NCBI GenBank assembly: GCA_900299185.1
Contig: OMIV01000059.1
Coordinates: forward strand, 34,875-98,874
Reading direction: 5' to 3'
DNA length: 64,000 bases
Origin: Planctomycetaceae bacterium
Lineage (GTDB): Bacteria; Planctomycetota; Planctomycetia; Planctomycetales; Planctomycetaceae
Positions 1 through 9,228 of this stretch are shown piece after piece. The notes under the pieces are model-generated. The model was not told the DNA's origin, did not search any database, and was given only the letters and a program-made list of their open reading frames with translations. Numbering within the stretch: position 1 is the stretch's first letter; each line of letters opens with the position of its first letter. Position numbers and translations under genes: made by a program.

Positions 1-752
1 TGCCGCGCCCAGCGTTCTCCGTACTGAGGCGACTCCAACAACTTGTCGATCAACTTCGGCCAGGCATCGGGATCCGTGCTATTAACGAACGCATCGACGT
101 CCTCGGGCGACGGCGGCAAACCAATCAGGTCAAAGTACGCTCGCCGCAGCAGCGATCGCTTGGCCGCGATCCCGTTGGGCTTGAGCCCCGCAGCCTCATG
201 CTTCGCGGCAATGAAGCGATCAATCGGAGTGCGGCACCACGCTTCGTTCTTAACCGCAGGCACGGTCGGCTGCTGCAAGCGACGGAACGACCAGAACTCA
301 CGGTCCTTGTCCGAGACTTCCAACGGCCCCTTGGCCTTCACCGGTTTGTCGACCAGCGGCTTGTCATACGGAGCCCCCAGATCAATCCATTGCTTGATGT
401 GATTGATCGTCGCATCAGGCAGCTTCGGTGCCTTGAGCGGCATGTGCGGTTCTTCGGAATGAGTAATTAACTTTACAAGCTGGCTCTCGGCAGCCGTCTT
501 CCCGACGAAGCCGGACTCCATGAGCTTCTCGCGGCTCGACAAATCAAAGTCGCCCTTCAGCGACTTGCCGCCGTGACATTCGAGGCACGCCTTTTCGAGA
601 ATCTCGCGGACATGCGACTTAAAGAGCGCGGTCCCCTTCTTGACGCGCTCCACATGATCCGGCGGAACTGGTTGAGACTTGTCTTCCGCAGGTAATCCAG
701 AAGCCACAAGCCCAGTCACAAATAGAGTGAATGCGAATGCTCGCAAAATCAT
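1..752 (-). CDS. Planctomycete cytochrome c / DUF1549 protein, N-terminal part (cut by window edge)
   Basis: The frame is open from an ATG at 752 to the window edge, about 250 codons. A hydrophobic signal peptide covers residues 1-22. A PSCyt1-type haem motif CLECH lies at residues 56-60 with downstream segments typical of that domain, then a DUF1549 start (residues about 170-250: RTPIDRFI, RRAYFDLIGLPP, LLESPQYGERWAR). The family is exported and its exact function is not established; linkage to DUF1501 genes suggests a shared role outside the cytoplasm. It lies downstream of the DUF1501 gene at 898-2331 on the same strand, 145 bp away, so it may be the third gene of that operon. The C-terminal DUF1553 part, if present, lies left of the window. 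Confidence 0.9.
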   Translation of the reverse strand, partial: MILRAFAFTLFVTGLVASGLPAEDKSQPVPPDHVERVKKGTALFKSHVREILEKACLECHGGKSLKGDFDLSSREKLMESGFVGKTAAESQLVKLITHSEEPHMPLKAPKLPDATINHIKQWIDLGAPYDKPLVDKPVKAKGPLEVSDKDREFWSFRRLQQPTVPAVKNEAWCRTPIDRFIAAKHEAAGLKPNGIAAKRSLLRRAYFDLIGLPPSPEDVDAFVNSTDPDAWPKLIDKLLESPQYGERWAR

Positions 753-897
753 CGGGAGCTCCCTGTTAGGAAATGAAAACGAGGCGGGAGTGTTAGGTGA
801 GAGCTGCATTCCACCGTTTCGCACGTCATCTGTGTAGCGAAGCGCTGGGCGGCATCACGATCAAGGTCGAAACAACATCGGTAGCTATGCCATCGAG

Positions 898-2331
898 TTA
901 GCGCAGTAACTCATGCACCACGCGAGCTGGCGCGTTGTTGGTCAGTTTGAAGTCGCGTCCGTTCGACCGATACGACAGCTTGGCGTGATCAAGCCCCAGC
1001 AGATGCAACACTGTCGCTTGGTAGTCGTTCGGAGTCATGATGTCTTTGGCTGCACGATGTCCGACTTCATCGGTCTCACCGAAGGCCATGCCGCCCTTGA
1101 AGCCGCCCCCAGCGACCCATATCGAAAAGCCCTGACCGTTATGGTCGCGACCGCAGCTCGCATCGAGCGTACCTTCACTGACGGGCAATCGCCCGATCTC
1201 GCCGCCCCAATGCACGATCGTCGTATTGAGCAGCCCACGCTGCTTGAGATCCGTCACAAGAGCTGCCGCCGGCTTGTCGGTGCGTCGGCAAATATCAGGA
1301 AGGGCTCCTCGCAAATTCTGATGATTGTCCCACGGTTGCCCACCGAGGAAGAGTTGCACGAAGCGCACGCCGCGCTCGACCAACCGCCGCGCGATCAAGC
1401 ATCTGGTTCCATACTCGCGCGTGGGATCTTGGTCTAAGCCATAGAGCTTCTGAATGTGCTCTGGTTCTTGGCTGATATCGAGAGCCTCTTTGGCCGCTGT
1501 CTGCATCGCGGCCGCGAGTTCATAACTTTGAATGCGCGTCTCTAAGTCGGCCTCACCGGGCCGCGCTGCGAGATGTCGCGCGTTGAGCTGTCTCAGGAAG
1601 TCGAGGTTTTGTTGCTGCACAACACCTCTGAGTTGAGCCGGTGCGTCGAGATTCAAAATGCGAGGCTCTTGAGCTCGCAAGACCGTCCCTTGATAGAGCG
1701 GCGGCATGAAACCGCTCGACCAATTGTGAGTGCCATCAACGGGATGCCCTGCGGGATCAGACAACACCATGTAAGCGGGCAGGTTGTCCGCTGACGTACC
1801 AAGCGCATAACTGACCCAACTGCCGAGCGTAGGTCGACCGGTCACTCCCGCAATGCCGCCGTGAAAGTAGCGAATCGAAACTTCGTGCCCGTTGTGGCCG
1901 GTGTGCATCGATCTCAGCACAGAAATGTCGTCGACGATCGACCCGATATGCGGCAGCAACTCAGAGACGTTGGTCCCGCAATCGCCTTGCTGACGAAACT
2001 TCCAAGGGCTGCCCAGCAATCGCTTATTCGCGCGGTTCACGAAGCTGTAAACGACCTCGCCCGAGTACTCGGATCCGTGGTGCTTCGTCAGTTCCTTCTT
2101 TTCATCCGGCAAGTCCACATGCGACGGACCTCCGTGCATAAACAACGAGATCAGAGCATTGGCCCGAGGCTGATAATGCGGTGCTCGCTCTTGGAGGTTG
2201 AGAGGCAAGTTCTCCGGCGGCTTGTTGGATGTCTCCGCCAGCAAGCCATCGCGTTGCATCAAGTGAGCCAACGCAAACGCCCCGATGCCGTAAGCCGAAG
2301 TCGAAAGAAAGTCGCGGCGAGAGATGGTCAT
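898..2331 (-). CDS. DUF1501 family protein, Tat-exported
   Basis: I choose the ATG at 2331, because the protein then begins MTISRRDFLST, a twin-arginine signal with the RR at residues 5-6; the frame stays open further upstream but without a sensible leader. The mature part has family landmarks: LISLFMHGGPSHVDLPD near the N-terminus, NGHEVSIRYFHGG, the RRLVERGVRFVQLFLGGQPWDNH block and VHWGGEIGRLPVSEG near the C-terminus. DUF1501 proteins are related to the alkaline phosphatase/sulfatase fold and are abundant in planctomycetes; no substrate is known. It starts 87 bp after the stop of the DUF1549/DUF1553 gene at 2419-5571, the usual paired arrangement, so the two are probably cotranscribed. Confidence 0.92.
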   Translation of the reverse strand: MTISRRDFLSTSAYGIGAFALAHLMQRDGLLAETSNKPPENLPLNLQERAPHYQPRANALISLFMHGGPSHVDLPDEKKELTKHHGSEYSGEVVYSFVNRANKRLLGSPWKFRQQGDCGTNVSELLPHIGSIVDDISVLRSMHTGHNGHEVSIRYFHGGIAGVTGRPTLGSWVSYALGTSADNLPAYMVLSDPAGHPVDGTHNWSSGFMPPLYQGTVLRAQEPRILNLDAPAQLRGVVQQQNLDFLRQLNARHLAARPGEADLETRIQSYELAAAMQTAAKEALDISQEPEHIQKLYGLDQDPTREYGTRCLIARRLVERGVRFVQLFLGGQPWDNHQNLRGALPDICRRTDKPAAALVTDLKQRGLLNTTIVHWGGEIGRLPVSEGTLDASCGRDHNGQGFSIWVAGGGFKGGMAFGETDEVGHRAAKDIMTPNDYQATVLHLLGLDHAKLSYRSNGRDFKLTNNAPARVVHELLR

Positions 2332-2418
2332 GTTTGGTCTTTCAGATGCGAACTGCGGAGATTCAATAAGTTGGCTGTGTGTGAGTGCTGCAAACATCAC
2401 GAATGGCGGTTGAGGACT

Positions 2419-5400
2419 TCAATCCACATACAAGAACTCGTTCGAGATCAGTAACTGCTGACACAGATTGGTCAGTGCCAACAACTCATGCTCGCCACTG
2501 GCCCCGGTCGCTCTGAGGTGCGCGAACTGTCGACTTAGGAACTCGCAGGCCAGAGTCAGTTCTTCATCAGTGGCCTGACGTTGGTAAGCCATGCGCCAGG
2601 CTTGAGCGACCAATCGTGGCAACGCTGCGTTGAGCGGCCCGTGGAAGTCCTTCTCTGAATCCCAGACCCCGACCGACTTGCCGGTCGAGTCGGTCATGGA
2701 CAGCTTCACGGTCCAACCGAATGAATCGCTCGTCACGGTCTCGAAGCAGTCGGTCGCGAAGTCGAGCGTCTCTCCAGCAACCACTTCGATGCGTGCCACG
2801 TTGGTCGCGGCATCCGACTTCTTGGCTCGCCATTCACCCCGCAAACCAGAGCGATTGGAGATGACTCGACTGCGAACGCCGTCACCGTTTTCGGAGGGAT
2901 GATGCAACTTACCGGCGACAGTCACGATGCCGTCTCGAGGTGCGGTCCAACGTCGAATCGTGGCGTGCTGCAAGTCGTTGCCCGTGTGTCCTCCGCCCGC
3001 ATGCACGATGACAAATCCAACTTGCGGATCGGGCACACCTGCACCGCCCTGCCATGACGAGCCGGTCCAATGCCCGAGCGGCGTGAAGCCCGTGGTGTGC
3101 TTCGTCGCGGCATCGAAGCCGCCGTAACCAAACTGCCATTCGCCACCAGCACGAGGATATTGAATGGCCAATCGATCGATGAGTGGTCGTTGTTCGGGAG
3201 TTGCTTCTGGCAAAGGTTCGGTGCGAACCCGCGCTGCAAACGCTCCCGCTTGAGCCACGATGAAATCGCTGTTCATGAGCATCAACGACTGCGGCGCCGA
3301 GGTGCTTGCGATCCGTCGCTCGCAATTCACGGCCATGACCGGTGCATCAAATGTCGTGAGCAACGAAACCGGCTTTGACCGACGCACCTGCACGTAGACG
3401 CTGCGCCGAGTTGAGTCTTTCTCTGGCAAGACCTGCCCCACAAAGTCTTCTACAACCGGAACCGCCGGACCGAACTGAGTGCGATCGAGCTTGCCGCTAA
3501 TGCTCAGCACGCTGTCTCGCAGAGCTTCTGCATCCAATCGACGCAGCGGAAACTTGGCGTAGCGCGTAGGGTCGGATGAATCCGTGTCATCTAGCCGTCG
3601 GCTGCTTTGTCGATACACCGTCGAAGTCATGATGAGCCGATGCATGCTCTTCAGACTCCAGTTCTGCCGTGCGAATTCGAGTGCCAACCAATCCAACAAC
3701 TCGGGATGGGTGGGCTTCGTTCCCAGCATGCCAAAGTCACCGGCGGTCTCGACAATGCCACGACCAAAGTGCTGCATCCACACTCGATTCATCAGCACGC
3801 GACCCACCAACGGATGCCGACCATTCATCAGATGCTTCGCTAGCGCCAATCGTCGACCCGACGTTGACAGTTGGGCGTCTTTGTCTGCGATCTCGATGCG
3901 AGCACCTTCAGCCGCCGCAATGGTGAGATCTCCGGGCTTCACTTCGTTCTTCGGCTGTCGATAGTCGCCACGATGAAAGATGCGTGTTGGAGTAATGACT
4001 CCAGGAATCTCAGCCAGCACGCTGACGAAATCTTCAACCGGCTTTTCAGCACGCTTCGCCGCGATCTTCTCTCCATCCTTCTTCAGCTCATCCGCCGCTG
4101 CGGCGTCGTACTGATAGAGCACGCCGGGGTTGATGTTGAGATTCGGATGAGACGCCAGCAGCTTCTTCTGTTCGTCGCTGCGTTTGTCTCCCGGAGTGTC
4201 GAGTGCAGCTTTAAGTACAGCCCGTTCGGCTTCCGGGAACTTCATGAGTTCCTTCTGCAGCGCGGCCGCCACGTACATGCTCGACTTCATATTCAAGTCG
4301 GCCTGCATCTTCTGAGCTTCGGCTTCAATCGCCGCCGACTTAGCTCGGTCAGCATCGGTGAAGAGTGACACCAAGCGTTGGCCCGGACGTCTCCAATGAG
4401 CTGTTTCAAATGCCGGTTCGAAGACGGCTCGCAAACGGAAGTAGTCAGCTTGAGGAATCGGGTCATAGCGATGGTCGTGACACTGAGCACAACCGATCGT
4501 CAGCCCATAGAGCGACGTACCCAACACTTTGAGAGAGTCTGCCACAACCTGATTCGCTGCTGCGGGCTCGTCAGCTCCGCCGGTTGCAGTGCCATCCACC
4601 ACGCTTCGCAAGAAGCCGGTCGCGACAAGCTTCTCGATCTTGTCCGGTGCGTTCGAAATGTCCTTCCAAGGTTGCGGCACAAGCTCATCACCAGCGAGCT
4701 GCTCGATGATGAATTGATCGAAGGGCTTGTCCGCATTCAACGACCGAATGACGTAGTCCCGATACTTGTAGGCATAAGGCCGTAACGAATCCTCGGTGCC
4801 ATTGCCTTCCGAGTCCGCATAGCCAGCCACATCCAGCCAATGCCGCGCCCAACGCTCTCCGTAATGAGGCGACTCGAGCAGCTTGTTGAGTATCGTTTCG
4901 TAAGCGTGCTCGCTGCTATCAGCGAGATATGCATCGATGTCGGCCTGAGTTGGCGGCAGCCCAATAAGATCAAACGCAGCTCGTCGAATGAGCGTGAGTT
5001 TGTCGGAGTCGGGTGCAAATCCCATCGCCAAATTGTCTGCCCGCCGATCTCCGTTTTTGGACTCTCGTTGCTTCGCGAGAATCAGCGCATCAACGGCAGT
5101 CCGAGATCGATCACTCGACTGAGTGCCGGGAACAGAGACGTCTTTCAGCGGCTGAAAGAACCAGAAGGCTCGCTCTTCGGGAGTGATATCAAACCCGCGC
5201 GGAAGCGCTTCGGGCTCGTCCCGTTTGGTGACAGCCCCGCTCGCAATCCAACGTTCAATGATCGCGATCTGCTCGGGCGAAACCTTCTTCTCGGATGGTG
5301 GCATCTCACCCGACTTCATCCGCTTGATCAGCAAACTCTCGGCAGGCTTACCAAGCACGATGCCTGCGCCGCTCTCGCCCCCTTTAAGTGCGAACCGCCG

Positions 5401-5571
5401 TAGCCTCAGATCGAGCTTGCCCTGCAACTCATCCCCGCCGCCATGACAGTCGAGGCAGAAGGCTTTCAGAATCGGTCGCACATCCTTCTCAAACGTCGGT
5501 GGCTCTTCAGCCCGCACGATGGAAGAACTACCACACAACACAGCCAGAGCAAGAGGCAGAAGTCGACTCAT
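2419..5571 (-). CDS. PSCyt1-DUF1549-DUF1553 protein with an extra C-terminal beta-rich module
   Basis: 1050 residues. A signal peptide (1-21, ending VRAEE) is followed by a Planctomycete cytochrome c domain with haem motif CLDCH (39-43), then DUF1549 (about 160-380; RRAAFDLIGLPPTQADIDAY, GERWARHWLDVAGYADSEG, YKYRDYVIRSLN) and DUF1553 (about 570-1050; GRRLALAKHLMNGRHPLVGR, NRVWMQHFGRG). Within the DUF1553 C-terminus, at roughly residues 775-960, lies a segment of about 180 residues rich in W/G/H (VTVAGKLHHPSENGDGVRSR, SDSFGWTV) that separates the AARVRTE helix from the closing AQAWRMAYQRQATDEEL helix; it resembles a beta-sandwich ligand-binding module. It is exported, partner of the DUF1501 gene downstream. 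A role in redox-linked polymer degradation is often guessed but unproven. Confidence 0.93.
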   Translation of the reverse strand: MSRLLPLALAVLCGSSSIVRAEEPPTFEKDVRPILKAFCLDCHGGGDELQGKLDLRLRRFALKGGESGAGIVLGKPAESLLIKRMKSGEMPPSEKKVSPEQIAIIERWIASGAVTKRDEPEALPRGFDITPEERAFWFFQPLKDVSVPGTQSSDRSRTAVDALILAKQRESKNGDRRADNLAMGFAPDSDKLTLIRRAAFDLIGLPPTQADIDAYLADSSEHAYETILNKLLESPHYGERWARHWLDVAGYADSEGNGTEDSLRPYAYKYRDYVIRSLNADKPFDQFIIEQLAGDELVPQPWKDISNAPDKIEKLVATGFLRSVVDGTATGGADEPAAANQVVADSLKVLGTSLYGLTIGCAQCHDHRYDPIPQADYFRLRAVFEPAFETAHWRRPGQRLVSLFTDADRAKSAAIEAEAQKMQADLNMKSSMYVAAALQKELMKFPEAERAVLKAALDTPGDKRSDEQKKLLASHPNLNINPGVLYQYDAAAADELKKDGEKIAAKRAEKPVEDFVSVLAEIPGVITPTRIFHRGDYRQPKNEVKPGDLTIAAAEGARIEIADKDAQLSTSGRRLALAKHLMNGRHPLVGRVLMNRVWMQHFGRGIVETAGDFGMLGTKPTHPELLDWLALEFARQNWSLKSMHRLIMTSTVYRQSSRRLDDTDSSDPTRYAKFPLRRLDAEALRDSVLSISGKLDRTQFGPAVPVVEDFVGQVLPEKDSTRRSVYVQVRRSKPVSLLTTFDAPVMAVNCERRIASTSAPQSLMLMNSDFIVAQAGAFAARVRTEPLPEATPEQRPLIDRLAIQYPRAGGEWQFGYGGFDAATKHTTGFTPLGHWTGSSWQGGAGVPDPQVGFVIVHAGGGHTGNDLQHATIRRWTAPRDGIVTVAGKLHHPSENGDGVRSRVISNRSGLRGEWRAKKSDAATNVARIEVVAGETLDFATDCFETVTSDSFGWTVKLSMTDSTGKSVGVWDSEKDFHGPLNAALPRLVAQAWRMAYQRQATDEELTLACEFLSRQFAHLRATGASGEHELLALTNLCQQLLISNEFLYVD

Positions 5572-5654
5572 CAGGAATCTCGATAAGAGTGAGCAAGTAG
5601 CGCGGATTGAATTCGTATTGAGACTGACGATCGCTGGAGAGGCAATTCAATCGG

Positions 5655-5915
5655 TCAGCCAGGCCATGTCATTTGGTCTGGCGGGATCAGATCTTGTCGC
5701 GGACCTCGAATGTGCAAGATCCAGCACTGGCTGCCGCGAAGGACGAACACGGCTCGATAAGACAGCCCTTTTAGCGTTTGAAAGATCACCTGCCGAAATC
5801 AGGCTCCACTTTTGATACCAAGCTTCCGCGCCTCGTTCGGAAGACTTCGCAATCCGCCGAATGATTGCTCGCGAATTGCGTTCGGCGTCTCAGTCACGAA
5901 GACGGCATACTTCAT
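5655..5915 (-). pseudogene. ParE/RelE-type toxin pseudogene (frameshift plus internal deletion)
   Basis: Starting at an ATG at 5915, the first residues MKYAVFVTET are a classic start for small ParE/RelE-like toxins of planctomycetes. Loss of one base inside the Thr codon then throws the frame: the expected continuation AERNSRAIIRRIAKSSERGA and EAWYQKWSLI is read in another frame. The original frame resumes with the family's C-terminal strands, FRQVIFQTLKGLSYRAVFVL and ILHIRGPRQDLIPPDQ, ending at 5655. In the start frame a TGA sits at 5799-5801. The stretch normally lying between the WYQKW helix and the RQVIF strand is missing, so there was an internal deletion as well. The ATG overlaps the antitoxin gene by 26 bp, as expected for an antitoxin-toxin operon. 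Confidence 0.75.
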
Positions 5916-6147
5916 TTGGAAGAGAACCCGAATCGCGTCCGAGTCGCTCAGCAACTTCAGTAGCCGGCGCGTATCGGCCTTCAGCGACATCTGCGAGACC
6001 GCATTTGATCTCCTCATTCACGTTGGACCGATCACTTAACGCGCTCCATTGAAGGTAGAGATCTTCAAAGGAAGAGACCGCACCACTTCCCACTCGATCC
6101 GTGGCGAACCGATGAAACTGATCGATCTCATCGAGTGAAATGGGCAT
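5890..6147 (-). CDS. Small antitoxin-like protein upstream of a dead toxin gene
   Basis: 85 residues from the ATG at 6147, which has a GGAGAG ribosome site 5-6 bases upstream; an ATG at 6183 is possible but less well placed. The N-terminal MPISLDEIDQFHRFA and the C-terminal EEIKCGLADVAEGRYAPATE are characteristic of short antitoxins found in front of ParE/RelE-like toxins in planctomycetes: the second block resembles the helix that precedes toxin-binding residues. The gene is intact while the adjoining toxin is destroyed. It begins 51 bp downstream of the DUF1501 gene at 6198-7580 on the same strand. The family assignment is from pattern recognition; the toxin remnant in the expected position supports it. 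Confidence 0.65.
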   Translation of the reverse strand: MPISLDEIDQFHRFATDRVGSGAVSSFEDLYLQWSALSDRSNVNEEIKCGLADVAEGRYAPATEVAERLGRDSGSLPNEVCRLRD

Positions 6148-6197
6148 CAATGCTCTCCGAGTACGAACGTGATTTGAGGTCACAAGACCGTTGACTG

Positions 6198-7580
6198 CTA
6201 CAACAGCTCGGTGATGGCATCTTGATCTTCGAGGATCTTATTGGGCCGTCCATTGTGATCGATGATTTGCAGCGTCGGGTCGATACCCAGGCAGTGATAG
6301 ATCGTCGAATGGATGTGAGTCGGGCGAACCGGACGGTTGTGAGGTCGCTCACCCTTCGCGTCGGTCGAGCCCACGATTTGGCCGCCCTTCACACCACCGC
6401 CGCCCAGCAAGCAGAACATGGCGTTGCCCCAGTGATCGCGACCGGGTTGCCCCATGCTCAGAGGTGGCCCACCGTTGCCGCCGTCGTTCATGCGCGGCGT
6501 TCGACTGAACTCTCCGCAAAGAATGACCAGCGTCGAATCCAGCAGACCGCGTTGGTCGAGGTCGCTGAAGAGTGCTGACACTGCGCTGTCGACCATCGGC
6601 AAGTAACGCTCCATGCCGGGCTTCAAATCCCAGTGATGATCCCAACCACCGAAGTGAACCGTCACGAAGGTCGAGCCCGCTTCCACCAACCGCCGCGCCA
6701 ACAACGTGCTCTGCCCCCAGCTATTGCGACCATACGAATCGCGCGTGCGAGGATCTTCCAGATTGATGTCGAAGGCTCGACGCGCTTGAGAACCGGTCAC
6801 GAAGTTGAAGGCTTCTTGGTCAAAGCGATCCATCGCTTGGAACACTCCGTCTTTGTCGGCATCGCGACGAATGCGATCAAAGTGCTGCAACAGCGAGCGA
6901 CGATCTTCGAGCCGATTGACCGTCAGACCTTGAGCCAGATTCAAGTTCTGAACTTGGAAGTTGGAAGCGTTCGGATCGCCGTGAGTTTCGAAGGGGTCGT
7001 ATTCGACACCCATGAAGTTCGCCCCAAAGTAGCCAGGACGCAGGCCGATGCTCATCGCGTAAGGAATGCCGACATAAGCCGGCATACCGGGAACTCGGGC
7101 TCCGCGTTCGCGAGCAATCACAGACCCGAGCGAGGGAAAGCGACCGGCCGTCAACGCGCCGCTCACATTCATGTCTTTGGTCGTCAGCATCCGATGTCCG
7201 CCCGCGAAATGGTCGCCGGTGTCATGATGCAACGAACGCACGATCGAGAACTTGTCCGCAAGCATGGCCTGCTTCGGCAGTAGCTCGCCGATATCAAAGC
7301 CCGGCACGTTGGTCGCGATCGGATTCCAGAATCCTCGGTACTCCTGAGGCGCCTTTGGCTTCAAATCGTAGAGGTCCATATGCGATGGTCCTCCATCTAA
7401 CCACAGGAGGATCGCGGACGTGTTCTTCACCCCTCGTCCAGCTTCTGCGGCTTGAGCCTTCTGCCGGAACATCCCCGACAAACCCATGCTGGCCAGCCCC
7501 GCAGCACCCAGTTGGACGAAGCTACGGCGATTCAAACCATCGCAATAACGCGGAGAAAGTCCGGCATCGACTCGGAACAT
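6198..7580 (-). CDS. DUF1501 family protein, Tat-exported
   Basis: 460 residues. The N-terminus has a twin-arginine signal (NRRSFVQLGAAGLASMG, RR near residues 18-19) followed by a hydrophobic stretch and an alanine-rich cleavage region. Family landmarks follow: LLWLDGGPSHMDLYDLKP, SLHHDTGDHFAGGH, the LLARRLVEAGSTFVTVHFGG block, GEFSRTPRMN, and C-terminal RPTHIHSTIYHCLGIDP. DUF1501 proteins adopt an alkaline-phosphatase/sulfatase-like fold; their substrate is unknown. Unlike the gene at 898-2331 it has no adjacent DUF1549/DUF1553 partner: its 5' neighbour on the same strand is the halogenase-like gene 210 bp away. Confidence 0.92.
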   Translation of the reverse strand: MFRVDAGLSPRYCDGLNRRSFVQLGAAGLASMGLSGMFRQKAQAAEAGRGVKNTSAILLWLDGGPSHMDLYDLKPKAPQEYRGFWNPIATNVPGFDIGELLPKQAMLADKFSIVRSLHHDTGDHFAGGHRMLTTKDMNVSGALTAGRFPSLGSVIARERGARVPGMPAYVGIPYAMSIGLRPGYFGANFMGVEYDPFETHGDPNASNFQVQNLNLAQGLTVNRLEDRRSLLQHFDRIRRDADKDGVFQAMDRFDQEAFNFVTGSQARRAFDINLEDPRTRDSYGRNSWGQSTLLARRLVEAGSTFVTVHFGGWDHHWDLKPGMERYLPMVDSAVSALFSDLDQRGLLDSTLVILCGEFSRTPRMNDGGNGGPPLSMGQPGRDHWGNAMFCLLGGGGVKGGQIVGSTDAKGERPHNRPVRPTHIHSTIYHCLGIDPTLQIIDHNGRPNKILEDQDAITELL

Positions 7581-7790
7581 GGCGACCTCGCAGTGGCAGG
7601 CAAGAAGGATGGAATCAGGCAGGTGGCAACATCAATTGGCGGGAGATTGATTCTGCCTCGCTGATATGTCGGCAGCAAGACCGGGAGCAAGTTGAGGCAA
7701 AGGTCCGCGAGCGAGTTGCCGGGAGATTCCGGTTTGATCGATTGAATGCACTGTCCACAGGAGGTCACGAGCCACTCATCGCCAGATGGC

Positions 7791-9077
7791 TTAAGCGGCT
7801 CCCACGTAGTTTGGTCCCCAATCAGATGGAGGAACGACTTCACCCATCGCAGCGAAGATGTCTCCGACCTCGGGCCGATAGACGTCACCAACCAAGATGT
7901 CGGTCACGTTGGAGCGGAATTGCGGATGCTCCTTCAAGAACATGCCAAAGCTGAAGTCCGGGGCATAGAAGGCATACACGAGCTTTCGGAACATCTCGAT
8001 GCCCGCTCGATGAGTGGCCTCCCAAGTCCCCAATGTCGCGGCAGAAAAGTCGTTTTGCTTAAACGCCGCGATGATGGCGTCAGCAGCGAACTCACCGGAC
8101 TTCAGAGCCAAAAAGACACCCGACGAATAGATCGGGTCGATGAATCCGAACGCGTCGCCGACCAAGACCCAACCATCACCAGCCGCTCGCTTCGTCGAGT
8201 AACTGAAGTCTTTCGTCGTGTAGTAATCACGCACCCGAGTCGACTCTGTCAGACGCTCGCGCATCGCCGGACAACGATCCAACTCGCGTTCAAAGACCGC
8301 TTCGGGAGTAGCCCCAGGTTGGAACATGTAAGGCATCGCACCCGTGCAACCGATGCTCGTCACGTTGTCCAACAACGGAATGAACCAGAACCACGACTTC
8401 TTATCGGCGGTTTGCATGATGAGCGTAGCGCCGTTGTCCCGAGGATCAGGGTCGCGTCGCGCGTTGTGGAAATAACTCCACACCGTGCCTTTGCGGAGCG
8501 CCGGATCAGGAGACTTCAAGTTCAACCGATTGGCGATAAACGATGACTGACCGGTCGCGTCGACAATCACCTTGGCCGAGATCGTTCGAGACGTGTTCGC
8601 GCCGTCGTCACTCGGCAAACGAACGCGTACTCCAGTCGCTCGCTCGCCTTCGAAGATGACCTCCGTCACATGCGCGTGCATGACGACTGTCGCACCTTTG
8701 TCGCGACAGTTCTCGACAAGCTTCACATCAAACGCATCGCGCCATACCTGCCACGTCTGCGAACTGTCACACATCTTGTAAGCATCGAAATAGAATGGAG
8801 CCGTAGGCCGGATGCCTTCGCTGAAGAACTGCACGCTGAACTTCTTCGGGTAGGCACTCTCCTTCAGCCACGGAATCAAACCCAAGCGTTCCAGCGGCCA
8901 ATAGGTCTCGGGAATCAGGGACTCGCCGATGTGGAATCGCGGAAAGCTTTCTCGCTCCAGCACAAGGACGCTGCGGCCCTGCTCGGCCACCAGCGCGGCG
9001 ACGGTCGTCCCGGCTGGACCACCACCAATCACAATCACGTCGTATGCGTCGCGAACTAAAGCCGGAGAAGTTGTCAT
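7791..9077 (-). CDS. Flavin-dependent halogenase-like oxidoreductase
   Basis: About 428 residues from the ATG at 9077 (MTTSPALVRDAYDV); an ATG at 9092 would add five residues. The N-terminal Rossmann motif VIGGGPAGTTVAALVAEQG binds FAD and is followed by the hallmark FPRFHIGESL. Further halogenase features are the KKFSVQFFSEG lysine region, the WFWFIPL version of the WxWxIP motif, the GDAFGFIDPIYSSGVFLALKSG segment matching the FxxPxxSxG signature, and a C-terminal FRSNVTDILVGDVY. The length fits phenol/pyrrole halogenases (around 450) rather than tryptophan halogenases (around 530). It would use reduced FAD, oxygen and halide on an aromatic ring. The gene two positions upstream, a chorismate-lyase-like protein, hints at a 4-hydroxybenzoate-type substrate. 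A non-halogenating monooxygenase or geranylgeranyl-reductase-like role cannot be excluded. Confidence 0.85.
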   Translation of the reverse strand: MTTSPALVRDAYDVIVIGGGPAGTTVAALVAEQGRSVLVLERESFPRFHIGESLIPETYWPLERLGLIPWLKESAYPKKFSVQFFSEGIRPTAPFYFDAYKMCDSSQTWQVWRDAFDVKLVENCRDKGATVVMHAHVTEVIFEGERATGVRVRLPSDDGANTSRTISAKVIVDATGQSSFIANRLNLKSPDPALRKGTVWSYFHNARRDPDPRDNGATLIMQTADKKSWFWFIPLLDNVTSIGCTGAMPYMFQPGATPEAVFERELDRCPAMRERLTESTRVRDYYTTKDFSYSTKRAAGDGWVLVGDAFGFIDPIYSSGVFLALKSGEFAADAIIAAFKQNDFSAATLGTWEATHRAGIEMFRKLVYAFYAPDFSFGMFLKEHPQFRSNVTDILVGDVYRPEVGDIFAAMGEVVPPSDWGPNYVGAA

Positions 9078-9228
9078 GGTGTCATCCTTCAAGAGCAGTG
9101 CGTATCGACGTTGGTGAAACGGCCAAGAATGTCAGCCGTCGCGCGTCGTCAAATGGCAAATAGCGGTGGATAGAGGGGCCAAGGTCAAACGCCAATGTGA
9201 GACCGATTCACTGGTCTTCCAGAGGCGT

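Noticed and set aside
5799..6017. 73-codon minus-strand frame as a separate gene
   Set aside because: Its N-terminal half is the antitoxin gene read in the wrong frame; only its last part, from 5915, belongs to the toxin remnant.
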